Source: an uncultured Desulfobacterium sp.
Lineage (GTDB): Bacteria > Desulfobacterota > Desulfobacteria > Desulfobacterales > Desulfobacteraceae
Length of the DNA: 6,897 bases
Assembly: GCA_937124525.1 (NCBI GenBank)
Contig: CAKZLA010000101.1
Coordinates: forward strand, 1-6,897
Direction: 5' to 3'
Part shown: positions 1-6,897 of the stretch, piece by piece
Numbering within the stretch: the first letter of the stretch is position 1
How the letters are laid out: every line of letters begins with the position of its first letter
Program-made: the position numbers and the translations under genes
Notes under the pieces: model-generated
Told to the model about the DNA's origin: nothing
Seen by the model: the letters and a program-made list of their open reading frames with translations, nothing else
The model's database searches: none

Positions 1-791
1 TGCCTCAGCAAAGCGGTGAAAAAGTTTTTGTTCGTTTTGCAGTTAAAGCCTGTGATGTAAGTATCGATACCAATATTACTGACTTTGGCAATGTCTTCCG
101 GTCTGTCTACGCCGATGCTTGTTAGCGTTGTTTCAACAACGTGAATCGGAATCCCGTTTTCGATCAGCCGGAGCTGTTCGAGTTTTTCCGTATTTTCAAG
201 AAGGCTTTCCCCAAGCTGGGTAAATGTTTTTAAAAATGATTTCCGATAGGCGTAAAATCCCAAATGCCGGTAAGTGGGTATCTGGGATTTCCCGTCCCTT
301 GGGAAGGGAATCTGTGACCGGGAAAAGTACAGGGCAAAGCCTTTTCTGTCCAGGGTTACCTTTACTGCGGAGGGGTCGGTGAGGTCCCGGGAATCGGTGA
401 TTTCCAGGGCCAGGGTGGACATGTTAAGGGTTGGGTCAGCATTAAAAGGGGCAGTGAGTTGATCCAGGCATTCCGGGGAAAATACGGGCTGGTCCCCTTG
501 GATGTTGATGATGACTTCATTGTCATCGGTGCAAAATTGTTGGCAGGCCTCCCACACCCGGTCTGTGCCGGATCTGAGATCGGAAGCGGTCATCACCGCC
601 TCTCCCCCAAAGGCAATGACTGTGTCATAAATCCGATCATCATCCGTGGCCACCACCACCCGGTTAATGGAACCGGCCTTTGTGGCCTGGTCATATACCC
701 GCTGGATCATGGGTTTTCCAGCCACCAGGGCCAGGGGTTTTCCATTGAAACGTTTGGAGCCATATCGAGACGGTATCACCGCAAGGGTCAT
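1..791 (-). CDS. kdsB: 3-deoxy-manno-octulosonate cytidylyltransferase (CMP-Kdo synthetase), 3' end off the window
   Basis: The enzyme activates Kdo with CTP to give CMP-Kdo, the cytoplasmic donor for LPS inner-core assembly. Reading the minus strand from the ATG at 791 gives 263 codons with no stop before the edge. Visible family motifs are the nucleotide-binding start IPSRYGSKRFNGKPL (residues 6-20), RSGTDR (73-78), INIQGDQP (95-102, with the metal-binding Asp at 100), YFSRSQIPFPRD (155-166), HLGFYAYR (176-183), EKLEQLR (202-208) and GVDRPED (227-233, second metal-site Asp at 229). A TAAGGT ribosome site lies 8 nt before the ATG. Family members usually end near residue 250; here about 25 residues after GVDRPED are not recognisable and run off the edge, so a short extension or a fusion cannot be told apart. 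GC falls to about 42% over positions 1-240, against about 54% over 241-480. Family assignment is secure. Confidence 0.95.
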   Translation of the reverse strand, partial: MTLAVIPSRYGSKRFNGKPLALVAGKPMIQRVYDQATKAGSINRVVVATDDDRIYDTVIAFGGEAVMTASDLRSGTDRVWEACQQFCTDDNEVIINIQGDQPVFSPECLDQLTAPFNADPTLNMSTLALEITDSRDLTDPSAVKVTLDRKGFALYFSRSQIPFPRDGKSQIPTYRHLGFYAYRKSFLKTFTQLGESLLENTEKLEQLRLIENGIPIHVVETTLTSIGVDRPEDIAKVSNIGIDTYITGFNCKTNKNFFTALLR

Positions 792-1070
792 AAAATTTTA
801 CCTTATTTTTCCATGACTCCCAGGTCATCAGCAGATTTTCGATTTACCGTTGTACATCGTATTTAGTTAAAAAACATAAAAAATACATGCTGCCAATGAA
901 AACCCGGGACCCACAAGTCTATGATTTAGATTTAAAATTTAAGGGGTTTTACCATAAGAACCCTGTCCGGTGCAATATGTATTTGATACTTGATGACGCC
1001 ATTTTTTTTCTTGAAAAAATAATGGTTTGGTGGTAGCGCCATAGATACGAATTCGCATAAAGGAGGTAAG
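792..1070. other. Divergent intergenic region between kdsB and glpK
   Basis: This 279-bp stretch is AT-rich compared with the flanking genes and must hold the 5' signals of both kdsB (leftward) and glpK (rightward). I looked for -35/-10 pairs on both strands and found none with good hexamers and spacing. A small inverted repeat, GGGTTTT against AGAACCC with a 6-nt loop and one G-T pair, lies at 944-963 and could be a weak operator or hairpin. No coding sequence is supported here. Confidence 0.5.
1059..1067 (+). promoter_or_regulatory. Strong Shine-Dalgarno site of glpK
   Basis: AAAGGAGGT is a near-perfect complement of the 16S rRNA 3' end. The GGAGG core ends 4 nt before the ATG at 1071, which fixes the glpK start and suggests efficient translation. 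Confidence 0.85.
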
Positions 1071-2594
1071 ATGACAAAATACATCGGCGCAGTGGATCAA
1101 GGCACCACCAGTACCCGTTTTATTATTTTTGATCGCAAAGGAAACATTGCAGGGCTTTCCCAAAAGGAGCATCAGCAGATATTTGAGCGACCCGGATGGG
1201 TGGCCCATGATCCCATGGAGGTGTGGCACAACACCCGGGAGGTGATTGCCGATGCCCTTGCCAAGGCAGGCCTCACTGGCACCGACCTTGTCGCCATAGG
1301 GGTGACCAACCAGCGAGAAACCGTGGTGGTGTGGGATCGACACACCGGCCTTCCTTTTTACAATGCCGTGGTGTGGCAGTGTACCCGCACCGATGCCATC
1401 TGTCAAAAACTCATTGCAGACGGGGGGCAGGATCGCTTTAAAGCGAAAACCGGCCTGCCCGTGGCCACCTATTTTTCAGGGCCCAAAATTCAATGGATTC
1501 TGGACCATGTTCCCGGTGCAAGGGCGGCGGCCCTCAAGGGGGATGCCCTGTTTGGCACCATGGATAGCTGGATAATCTGGAACCTCACCGGTGGCCCCAA
1601 CAAGGGCGCCCATGTCATCGACGTCACCAATGCCAGCCGCACCCTGCTCATGGATATCAACACCCTTGCCTGGGATGATGAAATTCTTGATATCCTCCAG
1701 ATTCCATCCTCGGGTCTTCCCCGCATTGTTCCCTCGTCGGACAGCCGTACCTGGGGAACCACCTTGAAGGATGGCCCCCTGGGGGCACAAGTACCAGTGT
1801 GCGGTGATCTGGGGGATCAGCAGGCAGCCTTGTTCGGTCAGACCTGCTTTGAGCCCGGGGAGGCCAAGAACACCTATGGCACCGGTTGTTTTCTGCTTTT
1901 AAACACCGGCACCACCCCCACGGTGTCCACCCATGGCCTTTTAACCACCCTGGCCTATCAGATTGGAGATGAAAAACCGGTGTATGCCCTGGAGGGCTCC
2001 ATTGCCAATGCCGGGTCCCTGGTCCAATGGGTCCGGGACAACCTGGGGCTCATAAAAGAAGCCCGGGACATTGAACCCCTGGCCTCGGCTGTGGCGGACA
2101 ATGGTGGGGTGTATTTTGTTCCGGCTTTTTCCGGGCTGTTTGCCCCCTATTGGCGTTCCGATGCCCGGGGGGTGGTTGCCGGGCTCACCGGATATGCCAA
2201 TAAGCATCACCTGGCCCGGGCCGTGCTGGAGGCCACCGCATACCAAGCCAGGGATATTGTGGAGGCCATGAACCTTGACTCCGGGGTGGCGCTCACCCGG
2301 CTTAAGGTGGATGGCGGCATGATCCATAATAACCTGTTGATGCAGTTTCAGTCAGATATCTTAAATGTGCCGGTGATTCGACCCCGGGTGGCCGAGACCA
2401 CAGCATTGGGGGCTGCCTATGCCGCTGGCCTTGCCGTGGGATATTGGGCGGGTGTGGATGATCTCAAGTCAAACTGGGAAATTCATGGTAGCTGGGAACC
2501 GGACATGACCCCGGAACATAGGCATCGTATCTGTGCTGGCTGGAAAAAGGCAGTGGAGCGAACCTTGAACTGGGTGGATCAGGATATGAGGTAG
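1071..2594 (+). CDS. glpK: Glycerol kinase (FGGY family)
   Basis: The cytoplasmic enzyme phosphorylates glycerol with ATP to sn-glycerol-3-phosphate, the entry step for glycerol catabolism and a source of phospholipid backbone. The 507-residue length fits the family (about 500). The two actin-like ATPase domains carry the expected motifs: [15 protein letters not shown] (residues 7-21), TNQRE (79-83) and Tyr134 for glycerol contact, YFSGPK (134-139), [10 protein letters not shown] (248-257) with the predicted catalytic base Asp249, NTYGTGCF (267-274), [10 protein letters not shown] (307-316), DGGMIHNN (414-421) and [15 protein letters not shown] (443-457). In E. coli GlpK, Arg236 of the Gly-Arg loop binds the inhibitor fructose-1,6-bisphosphate; the aligned residue here is Gln240 and the loop is changed, so this feedback is probably missing. 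The activating His seen in PTS-phosphorylated Gram-positive enzymes is also not visible. No glpF or glpD lies beside it, and no clear terminator follows, so read-through into the cyclase gene is possible. Confidence 0.97.
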   Translation: MTKYIGAVDQGTTSTRFIIFDRKGNIAGLSQKEHQQIFERPGWVAHDPMEVWHNTREVIADALAKAGLTGTDLVAIGVTNQRETVVVWDRHTGLPFYNAVVWQCTRTDAICQKLIADGGQDRFKAKTGLPVATYFSGPKIQWILDHVPGARAAALKGDALFGTMDSWIIWNLTGGPNKGAHVIDVTNASRTLLMDINTLAWDDEILDILQIPSSGLPRIVPSSDSRTWGTTLKDGPLGAQVPVCGDLGDQQAALFGQTCFEPGEAKNTYGTGCFLLLNTGTTPTVSTHGLLTTLAYQIGDEKPVYALEGSIANAGSLVQWVRDNLGLIKEARDIEPLASAVADNGGVYFVPAFSGLFAPYWRSDARGVVAGLTGYANKHHLARAVLEATAYQARDIVEAMNLDSGVALTRLKVDGGMIHNNLLMQFQSDILNVPVIRPRVAETTALGAAYAAGLAVGYWAGVDDLKSNWEIHGSWEPDMTPEHRHRICAGWKKAVERTLNWVDQDMR

Positions 2595-2598
2595 ACGC

Positions 2599-2627
2599 TT
2601 GACAGTATGGACAAGGGTTTGTATCAT
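2599..2627 (+). promoter_or_regulatory. Predicted sigma70-type promoter for the cyclase gene
   Basis: A consensus -35 box TTGACA at 2599-2604 is followed after exactly 17 nt by TATCAT at 2622-2627, five of six matches to the -10 consensus. The -35 starts 4 nt after the glpK stop codon. Transcription would begin near 2634, giving a leader of roughly 140 nt before the cyclase start. This is a sequence match only. Confidence 0.55.
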
Positions 2628-2632
2628 ATGAT
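2623..2632. promoter_or_regulatory. 10-bp perfect palindrome over the -10 box
   Basis: ATCATATGAT is a perfect palindrome that overlaps the predicted -10 hexamer and reaches toward the start site. The position would suit a repressor operator, but ten-base palindromes rich in A and T also arise by chance and no known regulator is recognised. Confidence 0.25.
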
Positions 2633-2723
2633 GATAAATTCATGGCATGATCCGGCTGGGTTCCCATCCTCCACTATGAAATATAAATATCACAATGATA
2701 GCTTGGTCCGGGCTTGCCGATGT

Positions 2724-2767
2724 AACCTCCCCCCGGGATGATCCCTGTAGGTGGGTTTAAGGAGGGT
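2724..2767 (+). promoter_or_regulatory. Cyclase leader with possible pairing that covers the ribosome site
   Basis: The ribosome site AAGGAGG (2759-2765) lies 6 nt before the GTG at 2772. Upstream, CCTCC at 2726-2730 can pair with GGAGG at 2761-2765, and a small hairpin GGGA-TGA-TCCC (2735-2745) sits between them. Such a fold could limit ribosome access. The stems are short (5 and 4 bp), so the ribosome site is well supported but the structure is not. Confidence 0.35.
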
Positions 2768-2771
2768 ATGC

Positions 2772-5018
2772 GTGGACAATCCTTACATCGTCAATATTAT
2801 TTTTTCCTTCATCATGGTGATACTTGCTGTTGTTGTGTATGCCCATAATTCTGCCAGGATACAGAATCGTGTATTTTTGATCATCGGGGTGTTTGCTGCC
2901 CTTTCTATTTTATCTATTTTTATGGCCTACTCTTTTAAAGATGCTCCCCAAATGACCACCCTGCTGAATCGTTTGTCCGTAATTTTTGTTTTTTTTCTGG
3001 TGGCCATTCATCTTTATTTTTCAATGATTTTCCCCGTGGAACAAATCCGGCATCCCCTTATCACCCTGGGGGTGGTCTGCGGGCCGATTTTGATACTGGC
3101 CCTCCCGATCCTTTGCAGTGATCTTTTTGTGAAAAACATGGTGATACAGGAGGTGGGTCATCAATTGATCATGGTCCGGGAGCTCGGCGTTTTTTATAAG
3201 AACGTCTATGCACCTCTTGTCATCAGTTATATTCTTATGTCCTGTGCCATGTTTGCCTGGCAGTATCGCATGGCCACCAGCGGCATTGCCGGAAGGCAGG
3301 TGCTTTACACGGCCCTGGCCATGGTTGGCGGCGGGATTGTGATCGCCATTTCCTGCATTGTGCTACCGTTGGTGGGCATTAATCAGTATTACCCGGTGGG
3401 CCCACTTTTCGTGGCCCCTTTCTATGTTACCGTCATGTCTATTAATATTATCTCTTTGCGGGCCATGGACATTGATCAGTTCATGGCCAGGCTTTTTTTG
3501 TGGGGAGTATCTATTTTTGTTGTCGGTCTTCTTGTGAGCTTTGCCGTGGGGGAAATCTGGGCCCATTCCCACCGCTATCATGCTGCCGGGGCCACGCTGC
3601 TGTTGCTCACCTGTTTCATGGCAGGATATATTTACCTGATTCTAATCCAACCCCGCATCCGCCTGTGGCTGCAGCATAAATCCCATGCCCATGCCGTGGT
3701 CGTGGATCAGTTTCATAACAACATCCTCCAGCTTAAAACTGTTGATCACCTGGTGAAATTGATTTGCAAGACAATCAATGCTTTTTTGAAACCAAAGAAT
3801 ATTTCCATTTTCCTGCGTCAGGCGGGCAGTACCTGTTTTTTTCTGAAACAGGGGCATAACTATAAGGGACCCGACGTCATTGATGTGCAAAGGGATCAAT
3901 TGTGGGAAATTCCTCTATTTGACAAAGTCATTGAAAAGGAGCAGGTGGCCCAGAACAAAAAATATGCCATTTATAAAAAGACGGGAATGAATTATTTTGC
4001 AAAGTTTGACTGTGTCATCATCATTCCCATTCTTTATCGGGGAGAACTCATCGGGGTGATAAACCTGGGCCCTCGTTTCCAGGGGTTTTACAGGCGCATG
4101 GAGATCCTGTTTCTGGAAAAATTGATGATCGGTATCAATGTGGCATTTTCCAACGCCATGCTCCTGGACCGTATTGAAACCATCAATACCTGCCTGACTC
4201 GTTTTGTGCCCCTGAAGGGGTTGCAGCTCATGGGGCATGAGCAGATCACCGATGTGAAGCTGGGGGACAGCGTGCAAAGAGAGATGACCATTGTTTTTTG
4301 TGATATCAAAGGCTTTACTGTGCTGTCAGAGCAGATGAATCCCCGGGAGAATTTTCAGTTTTTGAACAGGTTTTTAAAAGGTATCAGCCCGGTGATCAGG
4401 ATTCACAACGGATTCATAGATAAGTATATTGGCGATGCCATCATGGCCCTTTTCCCGGGATCTCCCCGGGATGGGGTGAGTGCTGCCATTGAAATGCTCA
4501 ATGTGTTGAGGCGGTACAATAAGGATGCCCGGGATAAGGGAACTTTTCCGGTTCAGGTCGGCATTGGTATTCACACGGGCATGCTCATGCTGGGCACCAT
4601 TGGTGAACAAGAGCGTATGGATAGTACAGTGATCTCAGATGCCGTGAATCTGGCCCAGCGCATTGAACGGATGACCCGGCTGTTTGGGGTTTCCCTGATT
4701 ATCAGTGATGCTGTGGCAGAGTTCGTTGGTAAAGATGCAAGCCAGGATATCAGATGTCTTGGCCATGTAAAGGTCAAGGGTAAAAAAGATCCAGTATCGC
4801 TCTATGAGCGTTTTGACGCTGATCCTGAACCAATAAAGAAACTGAAATTGGAAACCCGGTCTCTTTTTGAAAGGGGGGTGGATTTTTATTTTGGCAATGA
4901 AAAATCCCGGGCCCTGGAGTGTTTTAATGCGGTGCTGGCCACAGGGCTGGATGACCCGGCCTGTCATGCATATCTCAAGGGCCATCCACGACTTGTTGTG
5001 GGTGAAAAAGGGGGGTAG
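2772..5018 (+). CDS. Membrane-anchored class III adenylate cyclase with GAF sensor domain
   Basis: Predicted to convert ATP to cAMP at the inner membrane. The GTG at 2772 is chosen because AAGGAGG lies 6 nt upstream; an in-frame GTG at 2751 lacks such a site. The product is 748 residues. About nine hydrophobic segments span residues 7-293 and resemble the 7TM-type sensor region of some histidine kinases plus two more helices. A GAF-like domain follows (about 309-468, ending in PILYRGELIGVINLG). The linker RFVP leads to the cyclase domain (about 504-655). Its key residues are all present: metal Asp511 (FCDIKGFT) and Asp555 (KYIGDAIMALF), Lys551 and Thr619 as the adenine-selecting pair, Asn626 and Arg630 (VNLAQR). 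A KVKGKKDPVSLYE segment and a short TPR-like tail (about 700-738) follow. Lys plus Thr favours ATP over GTP. The signals sensed by the membrane and GAF parts are unknown. It lies 177 bp downstream of glpK in the same direction. Confidence 0.92.
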   Translation: MDNPYIVNIIFSFIMVILAVVVYAHNSARIQNRVFLIIGVFAALSILSIFMAYSFKDAPQMTTLLNRLSVIFVFFLVAIHLYFSMIFPVEQIRHPLITLGVVCGPILILALPILCSDLFVKNMVIQEVGHQLIMVRELGVFYKNVYAPLVISYILMSCAMFAWQYRMATSGIAGRQVLYTALAMVGGGIVIAISCIVLPLVGINQYYPVGPLFVAPFYVTVMSINIISLRAMDIDQFMARLFLWGVSIFVVGLLVSFAVGEIWAHSHRYHAAGATLLLLTCFMAGYIYLILIQPRIRLWLQHKSHAHAVVVDQFHNNILQLKTVDHLVKLICKTINAFLKPKNISIFLRQAGSTCFFLKQGHNYKGPDVIDVQRDQLWEIPLFDKVIEKEQVAQNKKYAIYKKTGMNYFAKFDCVIIIPILYRGELIGVINLGPRFQGFYRRMEILFLEKLMIGINVAFSNAMLLDRIETINTCLTRFVPLKGLQLMGHEQITDVKLGDSVQREMTIVFCDIKGFTVLSEQMNPRENFQFLNRFLKGISPVIRIHNGFIDKYIGDAIMALFPGSPRDGVSAAIEMLNVLRRYNKDARDKGTFPVQVGIGIHTGMLMLGTIGEQERMDSTVISDAVNLAQRIERMTRLFGVSLIISDAVAEFVGKDASQDIRCLGHVKVKGKKDPVSLYERFDADPEPIKKLKLETRSLFERGVDFYFGNEKSRALECFNAVLATGLDDPACHAYLKGHPRLVVGEKGG

Positions 5019-5091
5019 GAGATGCTAAGTGCTATAAAATATTATATATCGAGGTGTTCGCAAGCCACAGGCAGAACAAACAAGTGAATGT

Positions 5092-5122
5092 GCCCCTCCT
5101 GAATCACACATTCAGAAGGGGC
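5092..5122. terminator. Probable terminator hairpin between convergent genes
   Basis: Two 13-nt arms (5092-5104 and 5110-5122) pair with a single C-A mismatch around a CACAC loop. The hairpin sits between the cyclase stop at 5018 and the rRNA methyltransferase stop at 5187, where a bidirectional terminator is expected. U-tracts are imperfect on both sides (TTCTATGGTTTGCCTTTTT follows on the plus strand), so efficiency is uncertain. Confidence 0.7.
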
Positions 5123-5186
5123 TTCTATGGTTTGCCTTTTTGGTTCCCAATGTTCCGGTGTCAGGCCAGCCCAGGGGCTCTATGAC

Positions 5187-6401
5187 TTAATAGAGCTCAT
5201 ACCGGGCCAGACGTCCATCAAGCCCGCCTGCCCGGATGGGTTTGCGAAAGGATGCCTTTAGTCCCATGAACTGGATGTAATCAGGATCACCAAAATAAAT
5301 ATAGGCGGTGGACCCGGTGCATTTTTGTTTTAGAAAATCCCCCAGCTGGCGGTGGAACAGCTCCAAATCCTGGTCTTTGCCCAGACGAATGCCATAGGGT
5401 GGATTGGCCACAATGATGCTGTTTTCAATGGGTGAAAGATCATTAAAATCCATCTGTTCCACGGTGACCCGATTGCCATGGTGCATGCCCATGAGGTTGG
5501 TGCGGGCCGCATCCACCGAGACCTCGGAAATATCACTGCCCCGGATGAGACCTGGGGGGATGTCAACAATGTCGTTGTTGGCTGATTCTTTTACCTGGGC
5601 CCACAACTCCGGGTTGAAATCGGGCAGTTGCTGGAAACCGAACCGCTCCCTGAAAACCCCGGCGGGAATTTTGCATTGGGACATGAGGGCTTCACATAAA
5701 AGGGTGCCGGAGCCACACATGGGGTCGTAAATGGGCATGGTACCGTCCCATTCGGACATATTAATGATGGCTGCGGCCACGGTCTCCTGCATGGGGGCGG
5801 ATACACTCTCTTCTCTGTACCCCCGTTTGTGCAAAGAGCCCCCTGATGCGTCAATACTCACCGTGGCCTGGTCGTGGCGGATGTGCAGGTTGATGAGCAG
5901 ATCCGGTTCCCGGGGGTCCACATTGGGGCGTTTCCCGCACCGTTCCCGGAAATAATCTGCCACGGCGTCCTTGAGTCGCAGGGCCGCAAACTGGGAGTGA
6001 TCCATGGCACTGTCAGACACATTGGCGGATACGGCAAAGGTCTGCTTACGGGACATGAGCTGTTCCCACCGGAGGCGCTTAACCTGGCGGTATAAGGTCT
6101 CGTCGTCGTTACAGGCAAAGGTGACAAGGGGGGCAAGTATCCGGGATGCCAGGCGGGTGCAATAATTGATGCGGTAGAATACGGATTTTTCCGCTGTAAA
6201 ATGGATGCCCCGCTGGTCGGTTTCAATCTCCTTTGCACCAAGTTTGGTGAGTTCCTTTGCGCCAAGTTCAATGAGCCCCTCTGAAATCTGGGCAAAGTAC
6301 CGAGCGTTTTGTTGGTAGAGGAATCCCGAGGCGTAGCGTTTGTGTTCGCCAGCCCGTTTTCGGATGATTTTTTTCCGGGGTACTGAATCTGTTTTATTCA
6401 T
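5187..6401 (-). CDS. rlmL: THUMP-domain 23S rRNA guanine-N2 methyltransferase, RlmL-type
   Basis: Predicted to methylate a guanine N2 of 23S rRNA using S-adenosylmethionine. In E. coli the matching N-terminal half of RlmL makes m2G2445. The 404-residue protein has a basic N-terminus (RKKIIRKRAGEHKR, residues 9-22), a ferredoxin-like plus THUMP RNA-binding region (about 34-185), the conserved HKRGYR (191-196), SAM motif I DPMCGSGTLLCEA (226-238), acidic motif GSDIS (288-292) and catalytic NPPYG (333-337). It corresponds only to the first half of the 700-residue enterobacterial fusion, as is common outside gammaproteobacteria; there is no RlmK-like half here. The ATG overlaps the waaA stop by 8 bp (ATGAATAA) and has only a weak ribosome site, pointing to translational coupling. 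The exact target base is inferred from the family. Confidence 0.88.
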   Translation of the reverse strand: MNKTDSVPRKKIIRKRAGEHKRYASGFLYQQNARYFAQISEGLIELGAKELTKLGAKEIETDQRGIHFTAEKSVFYRINYCTRLASRILAPLVTFACNDDETLYRQVKRLRWEQLMSRKQTFAVSANVSDSAMDHSQFAALRLKDAVADYFRERCGKRPNVDPREPDLLINLHIRHDQATVSIDASGGSLHKRGYREESVSAPMQETVAAAIINMSEWDGTMPIYDPMCGSGTLLCEALMSQCKIPAGVFRERFGFQQLPDFNPELWAQVKESANNDIVDIPPGLIRGSDISEVSVDAARTNLMGMHHGNRVTVEQMDFNDLSPIENSIIVANPPYGIRLGKDQDLELFHRQLGDFLKQKCTGSTAYIYFGDPDYIQFMGLKASFRKPIRAGGLDGRLARYELY

Positions 6402-6897
6402 TATTTTTCACTGCATTGAGGGTTTTTATGATGGTGTTAACGGCCATGGCGGTTCCGCCCTGGTATCGGCGGATATAACCAAGACCAGCGGCTGCGGTCT
6501 GTTGTCTTTGGGGAGGGTGATTAAGAATTCGGCACAGGTGATGGATGACATGATCCTTATTTGTGGCCCGGGTCACCACACCGGCTGTGAAAAGTCCTTG
6601 TCCCACCCAGTTAAAATTGTCAAGGTAAGGCCCGGTCACTGTGGGCACACCGCACATGACAGGTTCCATGAAATTTTGTCCCCCCAAGGGGTGCAGGCTA
6701 CCCCCCACAAAGGCTGCTGTGGCATGGCCGTAGGCGGCCTTGAGTTCACCAAAGGTATCCCACACAATGGTAGTGCCCGGCGGCACTGGAGCTGTAATGC
6801 TGGATCGAAGTTGCCAGGGCCGTCCAAGATCGGTGAGCGTCTCTTGCCAGAAAGGGATGCGGTGCATGTGCCGGGGGATCAGTCCCACGACCTGGTG
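6394..6897 (-). CDS. waaA: 3-deoxy-D-manno-octulosonic acid transferase, C-terminal part (5' end off the window)
   Basis: WaaA (KdtA) transfers Kdo from CMP-Kdo to lipid A precursor at the inner face of the cytoplasmic membrane. The window holds the last 167 residues, the C-terminal GT-B domain that binds the nucleotide sugar. Diagnostic segments, counted from the window edge, are GLIPRHMHR (5-13), FVGGSLHPLGGQNFMEP (about 63-79) and a VTGPYLDNFNW segment soon after, matching the family pattern GGSL-P-GG-N-EP followed by GP-NF. The reading frame is open to the right edge, so the GTG at 6888 is not the real start. Its stop overlaps the downstream rRNA methyltransferase gene. Its substrate is the product of the KdsB enzyme encoded at the left edge of the window. 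Confidence 0.93.
   Translation of the reverse strand, partial: HQVVGLIPRHMHRIPFWQETLTDLGRPWQLRSSITAPVPPGTTIVWDTFGELKAAYGHATAAFVGGSLHPLGGQNFMEPVMCGVPTVTGPYLDNFNWVGQGLFTAGVVTRATNKDHVIHHLCRILNHPPQRQQTAAAGLGYIRRYQGGTAMAVNTIIKTLNAVKNNE

Noticed and set aside
459..866. Plus-strand open frame opposite kdsB
   Set aside because: It is antisense to a clear KdsB protein with all family motifs and has no protein-like features of its own.
979..995. FNR/CRP-type site from TTGATACTTGATG before glpK
   Set aside because: The TTGAT units are direct rather than inverted repeats, and no TGTGA-N6-TCACA match is present.
1023..1037. Possible sigma54 promoter (GG-N10-GC) before glpK
   Set aside because: Only the invariant dinucleotides fit; the TGGCAC and TTGC elements are poorly matched and it lies too close to the ribosome site.
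2751..2771. Earlier in-frame GTG start for the cyclase at 2751
   Set aside because: The strong AAGGAGG site lies downstream of this codon and is correctly spaced for the GTG at 2772, so the seven extra residues would be encoded by the ribosome site itself.
2768..2848. Short reading frame from the ATG at 2768, out of frame with the cyclase
   Set aside because: It is only 2 nt from the ribosome site, encodes a 26-residue peptide of no recognisable kind, and overlaps the cyclase start.
5022..5087. 21-codon frame after the cyclase stop
   Set aside because: No properly spaced ribosome site, no recognisable product, and it runs up to the terminator; likely chance.

Overview
The window reads as chromosomal DNA of a Gram-negative, LPS-making bacterium. 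Two genes for handling Kdo (the LPS inner-core sugar) are present: kdsB at the left edge and waaA at the right edge, both on the minus strand and both cut by the window. The protein style and moderate-to-high GC point to a sulfate-reducing deltaproteobacterium of the Desulfobacterales type. That placement is an impression from the sequences, not a search result. There are no rRNA or tRNA genes, CRISPR arrays, insertion sequences or recognisable phage genes.

Layout. (1) Positions 1-791, minus: kdsB, CMP-Kdo synthetase, with its 3' end missing. (2) Positions 792-1070: a 279-bp AT-rich divergent intergenic region. (3) Positions 1071-2594, plus: glpK, glycerol kinase, with a strong Shine-Dalgarno site. 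(4) Positions 2595-2771: a short intergenic region with a near-consensus sigma70-type promoter, a palindrome over its -10 box, and a leader that could pair with the downstream ribosome binding site. (5) Positions 2772-5018, plus: a membrane-anchored class III nucleotidyl cyclase built as about nine membrane segments, a GAF domain, a cyclase catalytic domain and a TPR-like tail. The substrate-selecting residues predict ATP to cAMP. (6) Positions 5019-5186: convergent intergenic region with a 13-position hairpin, probably a terminator. (7) Positions 5187-6401, minus: an RlmL-type THUMP methyltransferase for 23S rRNA. (8) Positions 6394-6897, minus: the C-terminal part of waaA, Kdo transferase, which overlaps the methyltransferase start by 8 bp.

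How they fit together. waaA and the rRNA methyltransferase form a translationally coupled pair. kdsB makes the CMP-Kdo that WaaA uses, so two steps of one pathway flank a plus-strand glpK-cyclase pair. glpK feeds glycerol into glycerol-3-phosphate for lipid synthesis and catabolism. The cyclase probably turns a membrane or cytoplasmic signal into cAMP. The glpK-cyclase adjacency is the most suggestive feature, but a functional link is only inferred. I do not see clear evidence of a wholly new system.
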